In this document: positions 1 to 8,562 of the stretch, piece after piece
Layout of the letters: each line of letters starts with the position of its first letter
Position numbering within the stretch: position 1 is the stretch's first letter
Assembly: GCA_003133685.1 (NCBI GenBank)
Contig: PKYQ01000028.1
Span: 41,592 to 105,591 of the forward strand
Source of the DNA: Acidimicrobiaceae bacterium
GTDB taxonomy: Bacteria; Actinomycetota; Acidimicrobiia; Acidimicrobiales; RAAP-2
DNA: 64,000 nt
Reading direction: 5' to 3'
Made by a program: the position numbers and the translations under genes
Notes under the pieces: model-generated
What the model was told of the DNA's origin: nothing
Database searches by the model: none
Seen by the model: the letters and a program-made list of their open reading frames with translations, nothing else

Positions 1-349
1 CGCCCTCGTGGTGATGGGCCGAGAGACCGTTACGACCAACGCGTGCCGAATACGGACCGTCGGCGAGACGAAAGCAGCCGCCCTGGCGAACGAAGAACTC
101 CAGCGTGGCGTTTTGGGACCTCAGCGTTGGCGCAACGACCGTGATCAGTTGTCCCGATTTCGACGCGCCAACAATCGAGTCAGCAACGGCACTGCACGCT
201 GTCGCGGTCCGTTGGTGTTCGAGGGCGCTGGCACTTCGAGAAAACGACGGCGTGATCGCCAGCGTCATTGCCAGAACGAGGCAACTGACGAAGGCTCGTG
301 TCAGCCGCCGGTGGAGGAGAAGTGCTGGTAGTCCGGTGCTGCGCTCCAT
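1..349 (-). CDS. L,D-transpeptidase-like secreted protein, 5' part only
   Basis: The reading frame opens with ATG at 349 behind a GGGGAGGA ribosome site and stays open to the left edge, so only about 116 N-terminal residues are visible. A hydrophobic stretch (about residues 20-38) ending in a small-residue segment looks like a signal peptide. The following region, with the end reading VGRNGLSAHHHEG, resembles the first part of the YkuD-type catalytic fold of L,D-transpeptidases, which crosslink peptidoglycan outside the membrane. The catalytic Cys would lie outside the window. The start overlaps the end of the M15 peptidase gene by 49 nt, so the two are probably co-transcribed and translationally coupled. 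The family call rests on remembered motif similarity. Confidence 0.6.
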   Translation of the reverse strand, partial: MERSTGLPALLLHRRLTRAFVSCLVLAMTLAITPSFSRSASALEHQRTATACSAVADSIVGASKSGQLITVVAPTLRSQNATLEFFVRQGGCFRLADGPYSARVGRNGLSAHHHEG

Positions 350-1002
350 CGTCCTCCCCACAACCAGCCTACGGAAGCGAAAGCGTCGTTGAGGACGCCA
401 CCGACTTCGGCCATACCCGCACGCGCGTCTCGGCGGTTGACGTACGCCTTGCCGGCGACCGGTTGGGCAACGCCGTTGAAGACGTAGGGATTCTGTACGG
501 GGTTGACGTCGATCGCTTCGCCGTAGGCGTGGACGGACCACTGCTTGGGTCCCGTCGTCACGGCGTAGCGACAGTTGAATCCCGACGTATTGTCGGCCGC
601 CATCGAGGCGGGGTCCTTGCCCTGGAAGTTCGATTCGGGGACCATCGAGTGGATCGGAAAGCGCTTCGCGTAAAGCGTCGCGAAGACACGCACGACCGAG
701 GTGACGACGGAGGCGTTGACGACCACGGTGCCGATCCGTGAACGCCCGTCGAAGCCGACGTAGCGAAGGTGCAGGAGACGAAGTTGGCTTGGTCCGACGG
801 GACAACCCGGCCGCCAGGTCTTGGCGAGTTGAGTAGCACTGACATTCGCGACGCTCGACGTGAATGACGGTAGAGGAGCATTCGACGCGCCACTACTTGC
901 GCCCATGAGCATTGATCCAGCGAGGATCGTCACGGACAATGACACTGGCGCCCATCGAAAACATCGAGGATATTTACTCACCGAAATCTCCGACATCGTC
1001 AC
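301..1002 (-). CDS. M15 family D,D-/L,D-carboxypeptidase, secreted
   Basis: This is a 233-residue protein with an N-terminal export signal (hydrophobic core about residues 18-38). The C-terminal half carries the M15 zinc-site pattern SVHAYGEAID (first His and Asp ligands) and, near the end, PDYQHF with the last His ligand. M15C enzymes trim peptidoglycan stem peptides in the cell wall. The GTG at 1002 gives the longest form, and ATG at 996 is equally possible because neither has a strong ribosome site. The gene precedes and overlaps the partial L,D-transpeptidase, suggesting a two-gene cell-wall remodelling unit. Confidence 0.8.
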   Translation of the reverse strand: MTMSEISVSKYPRCFRWAPVSLSVTILAGSMLMGASSGASNAPLPSFTSSVANVSATQLAKTWRPGCPVGPSQLRLLHLRYVGFDGRSRIGTVVVNASVVTSVVRVFATLYAKRFPIHSMVPESNFQGKDPASMAADNTSGFNCRYAVTTGPKQWSVHAYGEAIDVNPVQNPYVFNGVAQPVAGKAYVNRRDARAGMAEVGGVLNDAFASVGWLWGGRWSAAPDYQHFSSTGG

Positions 1003-1078
1003 AGAATAGTTCGCCGCATTTCACGCTGATCGTGCACTCGATGCAACGCTTCAACGTGTTCATTCCTAGGATGCACTC

Positions 1079-1846
1079 ATGGACCTCGAAATACAGGACA
1101 GAGCATTTCTCGTCACCGGTGGTACGGACGGCCTCGGTCTCGCGCTCGCCCAACGTCTGGTCGCCGAAGGTGCGCTCGTCGCGGTCTGCGGACGTGATGA
1201 GGCGCGGCTCGCGCGAGCCCAAGCGTTGCTGGGCTTAGACGCGCTGTGCTTGAAGACGGACGTCACCAACGCCGAGCAACTCGATGAATTCATCAGCACC
1301 ACGTTGACCCGATTCGGACGACTCGATGGCGCGGTCAACAACGCTGGTCGAAGTGCCGGCTCGCCGATTGCGACGTCGGACGACGAAGAATGGCGAAGTG
1401 ACTACGAATTGAAAGTCATCTCGGCGTTGCACGTGGCCCGACAGGTCTTACCCGCGCTCGAGACCACGCACGGCGCGATCCTGAACGTCCTGGCGACACT
1501 GGCGCGCACACCGAATGCCAACACCACGCCGACGTCGGCATCGCGATTGGCGGGCCTCGCGCTCACGAAAGCGCTCGCCAACGAAGTCGGTTCGCGCGGG
1601 ATACGAGCCAACGCGATTCTCATCGGCCTCATCGAGTCGGGTCAGTGGGTGCGGCGCGCGGCTGACGCGAACGTGCCGATCGAGGAGTTCTACGCGACCA
1701 TGGCGGCCAACGCGAGAATCCCGTTGGGTCGAGTCGGTCGAGCCGAAGAGTTCGCTGACCTCGCCGCGTTCTTGCTCTCGCCGCGCTCGAGCTACGTCAC
1801 GGGCGTCGGTATCAGCATTGACGGTGGCATGTCGCCCGTAATCTGA
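1079..1846 (+). CDS. SDR-fold protein with altered active site
   Basis: This 255-residue Rossmann-fold protein has the nucleotide motif TGGTDGLG (about residues 14-21), NNAG near residue 89 and the C-terminal DGGM signature of classical short-chain dehydrogenases. The catalytic YxxxK is replaced: the aligned segment reads TSASR, giving Thr for Tyr and Arg for Lys. The Ser about 13 residues earlier is apparently Ala. It therefore either works without classical SDR chemistry or is non-catalytic. It lies 66 bp upstream of the class III aminotransferase on the same strand, so a shared transcript is plausible. Confidence 0.8.
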   Translation: MDLEIQDRAFLVTGGTDGLGLALAQRLVAEGALVAVCGRDEARLARAQALLGLDALCLKTDVTNAEQLDEFISTTLTRFGRLDGAVNNAGRSAGSPIATSDDEEWRSDYELKVISALHVARQVLPALETTHGAILNVLATLARTPNANTTPTSASRLAGLALTKALANEVGSRGIRANAILIGLIESGQWVRRAADANVPIEEFYATMAANARIPLGRVGRAEEFADLAAFLLSPRSSYVTGVGISIDGGMSPVI

Positions 1847-1912
1847 CGCCACGGTGGGCAGGAATGTCCGATGGCGACCAGTAATAGATTTGGCATGGAA
1901 CGCAGGGGAGCG

Positions 1913-3325
1913 ATGACCTTCAATCTGACCCAACTGATGGAAGAACGACACGGCGACAACTTCACTCTGCACGTCCAGTACCTGAACCCCCAGCTCACCA
2001 AAGTGGTCACGACGCTCGGATTCGATCGTTTCTACGAGCGTGGCGAGGGCTGCTATCTCTTCGACGATGAGGACAATCGTTACCTCGACATGCTGAGTGG
2101 TTTCGGCGTCTTCGCCCTGGGTCGATCTCATCCGGTAATCAAGGACGCGCTGCGCCAGGCCCTCGACGCCGACCTGCCCGGGATGGTGCAGATGGACTGC
2201 GCACTCTTGCCGGGACTCTTGGCCGAAGCGCTCATCACCCGGAGTCCGAAACAGATCGAGCGGTTGTTTTTCTGCAACTCCGGCGCCGAGGCGGTTGAGG
2301 CGGCGATCAAATTCGCTCGCGCCAGCACGGGACGCCGACGCATTCTCTATCACTCGCACGCGTATCACGGCCTCACGATGGGCGCGCTCGCCGTCAACGG
2401 ATCGGCCGACTTTCGTGAAGGCTTCGGCCCGCTGTTAGCCGACACGACAGAGATTCCTTTCGGTGATCTCGACACGCTCATTCGAGAGCTGAAGCGTGGT
2501 GACGTCGCGGCCTTCATCGTCGAACCAATCCAGGGCAAAGGCGTCTACGAGCTCGAGGCGGAGCGATGGCGCGAGCTCGAGAACGCCGTGCACGGCGCCG
2601 GCGCACTCTTCATTTGCGACGAGGTGCAAACGGGACTCGGTCGAACTGGCGCGTTCTACGCCTTCGAGCACTACGGGTTGACACCGGACATCATCACGAT
2701 CTCCAAGGCCCTCTCGGGCGGCTACGTGCCAGTCGGGGCGATGTTGACGAGCGACAAGATCCTTCGCGGCACCTACAGCTCGATGGACCGCGCCATGGTC
2801 CACTCGACGACGTTCAAGAACAATCCGATGGCCATGGTGGCGGGACTGGCCACCCTCTCGGTCTTCGACGACGAGCACATCGTCGAGCACGCGGCGGCGA
2901 TGGGCAACGTGTGGCGTGTTCGCCTCGAAGAGCTCGCGTCGCGCCACGAGTTCCTCCACGTCGTGCGCGGCCGAGGACAGATGATCGGCATCGAGTTCGG
3001 ACGCCCGACGTCTCGCGGCGCGCGACGTCGCTGGCGCTTGATCGAAGCGACACGCACCGCCATGTTCACCCAGACCCTCGTCGTCCCCCTCTTTCATCGA
3101 TACCGGATCCTGACCCAGGTCGCCGCCGACAACATCAACGTGATCAAGTTGCTGCCACCACTCATCGCCGGGGAAGCGGAGATCGACCTCTTCATCAACG
3201 CTCTCGATGAACTGCTCACTGAAGCCGAGCGAAGCGGGGCGTCATTGGTCGAGTTCGGTGTCACGATGACCAAGGGAATATTGCGACGAACTCCTACGTC
3301 CAAGCGTGTCACGGCCAAGTCGTGA
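1913..3325 (+). CDS. Class III PLP-dependent aminotransferase
   Basis: The protein is about 470 residues, normal for class III (ornithine/putrescine/diamine type) aminotransferases. Visible hallmarks are the cofactor-loop FFCNSGAEAVEAA, the aspartate motif ICDEVQTGLGRTG, and the Schiff-base lysine in ITISKALSGGY. ATG 1913 is preferred because AGGGGAG lies just upstream, although in-frame ATGs at 1871 and 1895 also exist. The gene overlaps the following epimerase by 4 nt. The substrate cannot be read from the sequence. The pairing with an HpnA-like epimerase suggests amine addition to a sugar- or polyol-like or lipid-linked carbonyl, which is an inference. Confidence 0.85.
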   Translation: MTFNLTQLMEERHGDNFTLHVQYLNPQLTKVVTTLGFDRFYERGEGCYLFDDEDNRYLDMLSGFGVFALGRSHPVIKDALRQALDADLPGMVQMDCALLPGLLAEALITRSPKQIERLFFCNSGAEAVEAAIKFARASTGRRRILYHSHAYHGLTMGALAVNGSADFREGFGPLLADTTEIPFGDLDTLIRELKRGDVAAFIVEPIQGKGVYELEAERWRELENAVHGAGALFICDEVQTGLGRTGAFYAFEHYGLTPDIITISKALSGGYVPVGAMLTSDKILRGTYSSMDRAMVHSTTFKNNPMAMVAGLATLSVFDDEHIVEHAAAMGNVWRVRLEELASRHEFLHVVRGRGQMIGIEFGRPTSRGARRRWRLIEATRTAMFTQTLVVPLFHRYRILTQVAADNINVIKLLPPLIAGEAEIDLFINALDELLTEAERSGASLVEFGVTMTKGILRRTPTSKRVTAKS

Positions 3326-4389
3326 GTTTCGAACTCCACAAAGGCGACCGCGTCGTCGTCACCGGTGCGGCGGGCTTCATCGGATCGGCCGTCGTACGCG
3401 CGCTGCTCGCGCGCGGCGTTGACGTCGTCGCGTTCCTCGAGCCCGGAGCGACACCGTCGAATCTCGATGGTCTGGAGGTGGAACGGCGAGAGGTCGACAT
3501 CACCAAAGAATTCCAATTGGCGGGCGCGTTCAACGGTGCCAAGTACTGCTTTCACCTCGCGGCCAAATTCGGCTTCTGGCCCAAGGACGCGTCCTCGTTC
3601 TACAACGTGAACGTCCGAGGGAGTCAAAACGTCGTTCGCGCAGCGACTGACGCCGGCGTCGAGCGGATCGTCTTCACTTCGACCGTCGCGACGCTCGGGC
3701 TATGGGAGACCAAGGGCGGACGTCCGTCGACCGAGGATGACGTTGCCGACATCTCACACCTCTACGGGAACTACAAGCAGACCAAGTACGTCGCCGAACA
3801 CGAAGTGCTCCGTCTGGCGGCCCAGGGCGCCCCGGTCGTATTGGTATTGCCGACCATGCCGCACGGCCCCTTCGATCATCGACCGACACCGTCGGGCAAA
3901 GTTGTATTGGATTACTTGAACGGCCGGATGCCGGGCTACGTGGATACCGCGATGAACGTCGCGCACGTGGATGACCTCGCGGCTGGTCATTTGCTGGCGC
4001 TCGAACGGGGGCAACAAGGTCGCAGTTACATCTGTGGCGGCGAGAACGTCACGATGGCGCAGTTGTTACGCACCCTGTCCGACGTGACGGGACTTCCTCG
4101 GTCCGAACGTCGATTCCCATCGATATTTCCAATGATCGCGGGTTATGTTTCCAGCTTCGTCGAAGGCGACGTCCTCGGCCGAGAGCCACGCGTCTCATTG
4201 GAGGCGGCGCAGATGGCGTCGACGACGATGACGTTCGATGACGCGACGGCGCGCAGCGAGATTGGCTACACGTCACGTCCGGCGTCGCACGCACTTTTCG
4301 ATTCCGCGCTGTGGTTCGTTGACCATGGCTACGTCAGCGCCGATCGGGTACGCAATATTTCGTGGCACCCTCCGATTGATCGCGACTAG
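3322..4389 (+). CDS. HpnA-like NAD-dependent epimerase/dehydratase
   Basis: This is a 355-residue extended SDR with TGAAGFIG (about residues 15-22), the conserved HLAA strand and the active-site YKQTK pair. The overall length and the VNVRGSQNVVRAA segment resemble dihydroflavonol-4-reductase-type enzymes, including the hopanoid-associated epimerase HpnA. The GTG start lies inside the aminotransferase stop region (4-nt overlap), which implies translational coupling. No squalene-hopene cyclase or other hpn gene is in the window, so a hopanoid role is only a possibility. Confidence 0.75.
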   Translation: MSFELHKGDRVVVTGAAGFIGSAVVRALLARGVDVVAFLEPGATPSNLDGLEVERREVDITKEFQLAGAFNGAKYCFHLAAKFGFWPKDASSFYNVNVRGSQNVVRAATDAGVERIVFTSTVATLGLWETKGGRPSTEDDVADISHLYGNYKQTKYVAEHEVLRLAAQGAPVVLVLPTMPHGPFDHRPTPSGKVVLDYLNGRMPGYVDTAMNVAHVDDLAAGHLLALERGQQGRSYICGGENVTMAQLLRTLSDVTGLPRSERRFPSIFPMIAGYVSSFVEGDVLGREPRVSLEAAQMASTTMTFDDATARSEIGYTSRPASHALFDSALWFVDHGYVSADRVRNISWHPPIDRD

Positions 4390-4431
4390 ACGGCGTCCTC
4401 ATGGACATCGACGCAATCGAAGTCGAATCAA

Positions 4432-5133
4432 CTAGTTGAGTTGCAGTTTGACCTTCGGCGCGACCAATGCAATCTTCTCGTTCCAATGGCTGAAGACGAT
4501 CTTGCCCAAAGAGCCTTGGACGCTCTGAGTGACTTCAACGGGAAGGGGCTTGTTCGCGGTAGTGAAATAGAGCGTCTCTTTGAATGATGCTTCTAGTGCC
4601 GACTTGACTGACGTGCCCTTGAGGACGGACACCTTCACACCAGCGAGCGTCACGGACGGACTGCTGGTGACCGATGGAGTCATCGTCACTTCGGCCATGC
4701 CGGTCGAGATCGTCAGTCCCTGAGCGACCTGCGCGTAGTAGCCACTGCTCTTAGGAATCCCAAACCACTGACCCGCCAGTTCGTTCGCGGTCTCCTGGGA
4801 CAGTGCCAGGTACGTGGTGAGAATCGTCGCGTCACCCTTGACGTACAGGGCACCCGCGATCAGTTCGGCGATGATCGTGTCGCTCTTTCCCGCGTTGGTG
4901 AGGGCGACCGTCTGTCGCCCGGCGCTACGACCGGCGTCGGTGACCTGCAGAATCCGCATGCCCGACATCGTCGCCGTGGTCGTGACCCGCACCGAGAGTT
5001 CGGCGTCGGCGTTCGAGATGACGATCCTCATCTGCGCGTACGGCGCCGTCTTTAACGCCGCTCCCGATGGGACGCCCAAAATCCCAAACAGGGAAGAGGT
5101 TGCGAGCACCACGGTCAGCAGTCGGAATTTCAT
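4432..5133 (-). CDS. Secreted protein of unknown function
   Basis: A 233-residue protein begins with a clear signal peptide (MKFRLLTVVLATSSLFGILG, cleavage probably near GAA at 24-27). The remainder is rich in Val, Thr and Ser with alternating beta-type patterns. There is no lipobox Cys, so it is probably released or wall-attached. The size and beta-rich pattern recall LppX/LprG-like lipid-binding folds, but I see no diagnostic motif. It is convergent with the epimerase gene and has its own upstream region. Confidence 0.6.
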   Translation of the reverse strand: MKFRLLTVVLATSSLFGILGVPSGAALKTAPYAQMRIVISNADAELSVRVTTTATMSGMRILQVTDAGRSAGRQTVALTNAGKSDTIIAELIAGALYVKGDATILTTYLALSQETANELAGQWFGIPKSSGYYAQVAQGLTISTGMAEVTMTPSVTSSPSVTLAGVKVSVLKGTSVKSALEASFKETLYFTTANKPLPVEVTQSVQGSLGKIVFSHWNEKIALVAPKVKLQLN

Positions 5134-5257
5134 GAAGTCCTCAGATCATTGGAGTTCTCGTGCGGCGGGTGGACGAGAATTTCTTGAATCGTACGCGATG
5201 GCGTTTCCCCAACGGTCGCGTCTTTCAGAAAGTCGACCGCCGGTTCGGGAATATCCG

Positions 5258-6433
5258 TTAGCTCAGTTGGGCAATGCGTAAACGAAGAAAGTCGCGTTCG
5301 ACGTGATTCTCGGTCAGCAATGCTGCTTCCTCGAAGGCTTCACGCGCTTCGGGCAATCGTTCGAGTCGCTCTAGACAGTCGCCACGGGCCGCCGCCAAGT
5401 ACGGGTACGTGCTGAGTTGGGGATCGGTGCTCAATTCGTCAATTGCCATCAGCCCAACCAGCGGCCCTTCCGCGAAGCTGAGCGCCACCGCACGATTCAG
5501 TGCCACGACGGGCGACGGCCACGCCTCGAGCAGTAAATCGTAGAGCCCGACAATTTCTGACCAGTCGGTCTCATCCCAGTGCGCGGCACTTGAGTGAACC
5601 GCCGCGATGGCCGCCATCAGGGTGAAACGCCCGGGCCGTCCTCGTCGGATTGACGCACCGACCAAAGCCAGTCCCTCGTCAATGGAGTCTCGGTGCCACT
5701 TTGAACGGTCTTGATCGGCGAGCGCGAGGAACTCACCGTCAGCGCCGATGCGCGCGCCTCGGCGCGAATCGGTGAGCAGGATCAACGCCAGCAGGCTCGC
5801 CACTTCGGCGTCATCGGGCAGCAGGCCGCGCAGCATGAGCGCGAGGTCGAGGGATCGTTCGACGAGATCAATTTGGGAGAGTTTCTCACCGACTGGTGAG
5901 GTGTGACCGGTCGTGAAGAGGAGGTGCACCACCAACAGCACGGCGTCGATGCGGCCGCGAAGTTCGGAACGTTCCGGGACGCGGTAGGGGATTCGGGCCA
6001 GGGCGATCTTCTTCTTCGCTCGAGTGAGGCGCGCCGCCATCGCCGACTCCTTCACCAAAAACGCCTTCGCGACTTCGGTCGTGCTGAGTCCACAGAGCAT
6101 TCGCAACGCGAGGGCGACCTGCGTGTCGGTCGTCAGGCTCGGGTGACAGCAGGTGAAGATCAGCCGCAGTCGGTCATCTTCAAAATCGCCATCGGAGACT
6201 TCGCGACCGACGTCGGCGTCATCGGTGACGAGAAATCGCTGAGATCGCGTCGCGACGTCGCGACGGCGACCGACGTCAATGGCCCGTCGTCGCGCGACCG
6301 TCGTGAGCCAGGCGCCCGGATTCTTGGGGATGCCCTGTTGAGCCCAAGTGGCGAGGGCGCGGGCGAACGCATCCTGGACGCATTCTTCGGCGACGTCGAA
6401 GTCACGCGTGATTCGAATCGTGGCGGCCAGCAC
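5258..6433 (-). CDS. ECF sigma factor with C-terminal TPR-like extension (ECF42 type)
   Basis: Region 2 (DFDVAEECVQDAFARAL, then PGAWLTTVARRRAIDVGRRR) and region 4 (LRMLCGLSTTEVAKAFLVKESAMAARLTRAKKKI, seen in parts) are followed by about 200 residues of helical repeat (WPSPVVALNRAVAL, YPYLAAARGDCLERL). That extension, together with the DGPF-family gene directly upstream, is the ECF42 arrangement. GTG 6433 is the longest normal start, but homologous residues (AHRHEWAFV) continue in frame upstream towards the end of the DGPF gene. The true start may be a rare codon nearer 6500, with translation coupled to that gene. Membrane anti-sigma genes are absent, as is usual for this group. Confidence 0.82.
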   Translation of the reverse strand: MLAATIRITRDFDVAEECVQDAFARALATWAQQGIPKNPGAWLTTVARRRAIDVGRRRDVATRSQRFLVTDDADVGREVSDGDFEDDRLRLIFTCCHPSLTTDTQVALALRMLCGLSTTEVAKAFLVKESAMAARLTRAKKKIALARIPYRVPERSELRGRIDAVLLVVHLLFTTGHTSPVGEKLSQIDLVERSLDLALMLRGLLPDDAEVASLLALILLTDSRRGARIGADGEFLALADQDRSKWHRDSIDEGLALVGASIRRGRPGRFTLMAAIAAVHSSAAHWDETDWSEIVGLYDLLLEAWPSPVVALNRAVALSFAEGPLVGLMAIDELSTDPQLSTYPYLAAARGDCLERLERLPEAREAFEEAALLTENHVERDFLRLRIAQLS

Positions 6434-6507
6434 GAACGCCCACTCGTGACGGTGGGCGTTCGCGACGGCCGCTGAGACGGCGGCACTTTGGTCGTCGTGG
6501 CCGATGT

Positions 6508-6855
6508 TCAGCTCATGGCTCGAATCGGTCGAACTTCGATGCCGCCAAACGGTGCCGGAATGTCCTTGGCAATGGCAATCGCGGCGTCGAGGTCGGCGGC
6601 CTCAACGACGTAGTACCCGCCGATGGCCTCTTTGGTTTCCGCGAATGGGCCGTCAGTGGTCACCGACTTTCCCGCGGCATCGGTTCGAATCGAGGTCGAC
6701 GTCATCGAAGGCTCCAGAGCGTTGCCGCCGCGAAGCGCCGCGCCGTGCTTCTCCCCGAATTTACTATGGCCTTCCATGATTTTTGCCGAGAACGCTTCGT
6801 CCGTGGCCGCCCACGATTCCTCGTTCGAGTAAATAAGAACTAGATATTCCGCCAT
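6508..6855 (-). CDS. YCII/DGPF-family protein
   Basis: This is a 115-residue alpha/beta protein starting MAEYLVLIYS, with the family-defining DGPFAETKEAIGGYYVV (about residues 68-84). ATG 6855 is chosen because GGAGGGAG lies immediately upstream. A 26-residue in-frame extension has no homologous look. DGPF proteins are small ferredoxin-like-fold proteins, named for this motif and typically encoded beside ECF42 sigma factors. Their precise biochemical role is unknown. It is transcribed first, ahead of the sigma factor. Confidence 0.85.
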   Translation of the reverse strand: MAEYLVLIYSNEESWAATDEAFSAKIMEGHSKFGEKHGAALRGGNALEPSMTSTSIRTDAAGKSVTTDGPFAETKEAIGGYYVVEAADLDAAIAIAKDIPAPFGGIEVRPIRAMS

Positions 6856-7056
6856 GACTGCTCCCTCCGGTGAGGCTCCCATTGAACCTCTCACCCTCAT
6901 CGACGTGGTGACTCCTGTTGAATCGACATCCAATTTCTAGACGACGGGAGATTCCCCCGCTCGAAGTCGCCCGAGCGCCCTCTTGGCGCTCAACGGCAAC
7001 GGTTCGTCACCATAAGGTTGACCGAATGCGTCGAGGACGCAGGATCGGACTGAGGA

Positions 7057-7929
7057 ATGGCATCGAAGAAGTGGACGCAGAAGGATCTTCCGGACCTCTC
7101 CGGGCGCACCGTCGTCGTCACCGGCGCCTCGAGCGGCATTGGTCTCGTGAGCGCGCGCGAGCTGTGTGCTCACGGCGCCCGAGTGATCCTGGCCGTTCGA
7201 GACGTCGAAAAGGGTCGCGACGTCGCCCAAGACTTCGTGGGCGACTCCGAGGTTCGCGAACTGAATCTGGCCGACCTGGAGTCGATACGGGCTTTCGCCG
7301 CGGGGTGGAGCGGCGACCTGGACGTCTTGATCAACAACGCGGGCATCATGATGGCGCCGGCCTTTCGCACGATCGACGACGTCGAACTCCATATGGGCAC
7401 GAACCACCTCGGCCCGTTCGCGCTGACGAACTTGTTGTTGCCCTTCATCACCGACCGCGTCGTCACGGTGTCGTCGATCCTCCATCGACGCGGACGGATC
7501 CATCTCGACGATCTCCACTTTGATTCTCGGCCGTACAAGGCGATGACCGCCTATCAGGACTCGAAGTTGGCCAATCTCTTGTTCACTCTCGAACTGCAAA
7601 GACGACTGAGCGAGCAGGGGAGTGCGGTTCGCGCGGTCGCCGCCCACCCGGGGATCGCGCGGACGAATCTCGTCGCGCACGTCGGCGGCGTGAACGGACT
7701 CGTGAACTCCCTGTCGCAACGACTCTGCAATGACGCCGTCAAGGGCGCGCTGCCCACGCTCTATGCCGCGACCCAGGACATCCCCGGGGGTAGTTACGTC
7801 GGTCCCGACGGGATCGGACACCTGCGGGGCTACCCGGTCATCCATAAAACCTCGAAGCGGGCAATGGATACTGACATGGCGCGACGGTTGTGGGCCGTCT
7901 CGGCCGAGCTCACGAACACCGGTGAATAA
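7057..7929 (+). CDS. SDR family oxidoreductase (retinol-dehydrogenase-like)
   Basis: This 290-residue protein has an intact classical or WWOX-type SDR site: TGASSGIG (about residues 21-28), INNAGIMM, catalytic Ser in VTVSSILH and the Tyr/Lys pair in AYQDSKLAN. The C-terminal extension with GSYVGPDG is typical of the retinol/protochlorophyllide reductase-like branch. It is expected to use NADP(H) in the cytoplasm on a lipophilic alcohol or ketone, but the substrate is unknown. It is divergently arranged from the DGPF/sigma unit, with about 200 bp between the starts. Confidence 0.82.
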   Translation: MASKKWTQKDLPDLSGRTVVVTGASSGIGLVSARELCAHGARVILAVRDVEKGRDVAQDFVGDSEVRELNLADLESIRAFAAGWSGDLDVLINNAGIMMAPAFRTIDDVELHMGTNHLGPFALTNLLLPFITDRVVTVSSILHRRGRIHLDDLHFDSRPYKAMTAYQDSKLANLLFTLELQRRLSEQGSAVRAVAAHPGIARTNLVAHVGGVNGLVNSLSQRLCNDAVKGALPTLYAATQDIPGGSYVGPDGIGHLRGYPVIHKTSKRAMDTDMARRLWAVSAELTNTGE

Positions 7930-8174
7930 CCGACTTCAGCCGATATGGCCCTCCTTACTGCAGACCATGAACTGAATGGATCGTCACTTGTTGTGTTCCA
8001 TTTGTCTTTTCTTCCATGGAGATTTGCGACACGTTTCGTACCATTTTCACTACTTGCATTCGCCCTGGTCGGGGGGCGATCGAAACGCGGGTGGGCCCGA
8101 GGAGTCCTGCAGTTCCGACCAGTTTCGAAGTCGGCAACATTTGCCTACTAATGGACCTAGCAAGGGAGGGCCAT

Positions 8175-8555
8175 ATGACGATCAGGAAAGTCGTGATTGG
8201 CCTCGGCCTCGCGGTGATGGCCTTCGGGATCTGGACGCTCGCTCGGGCGCACTCCCAAGTGGGCACCTGCACCACGAGCAGTCCTACTGGTGCGGCTTCG
8301 CATTCTGGAATCGACTCGTCCTGCGTGCAAACGCTGATGTCCTATTCCTTAGGCTTCGTGTTCGTCGCCTCGGGGGTGATCATCGCCGTCATCGCCCTCA
8401 CCATGATCGCGAAGCAGGAGCGAATCGATCTGCACAGCGAACTGAAGGCCGTGCCTCGAACGTGGGGGAAGCGCCAGTACGTGGCGACGAGCGATGGTCT
8501 CGACGTTTCCACCGATGCCGCGACACCGGCGATCTATATAGTCAAACCCAACTGA
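8175..8555 (+). CDS. Small membrane protein, unknown
   Basis: A 126-residue protein starts at ATG 8175 behind AAGGGAGGG, a strong ribosome site that rules out the longer in-frame start at 8016. Two membrane segments are visible (about residues 5-21 and 53-76). They enclose a short loop with two Cys residues that could form a disulfide, and a hydrophilic C-terminal tail of about 50 residues follows. I do not recognise a family. It ends 7 nt before the convergent YihY gene. Confidence 0.6.
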   Translation: MTIRKVVIGLGLAVMAFGIWTLARAHSQVGTCTTSSPTGAASHSGIDSSCVQTLMSYSLGFVFVASGVIIAVIALTMIAKQERIDLHSELKAVPRTWGKRQYVATSDGLDVSTDAATPAIYIVKPN

Positions 8556-8562
8556 ACCACGA

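Noticed and set aside
5254..5281. tRNA-like D-arm text (TTAGCTCAGTTGG) near 5259
   Set aside because: It is the reverse complement of the last codons of the sigma-factor gene; no acceptor or T-arm surrounds it.
8016..8174. Longer start of the small membrane protein gene
   Set aside because: The added residues look random, and AAGGGAGGG supports ATG 8175.
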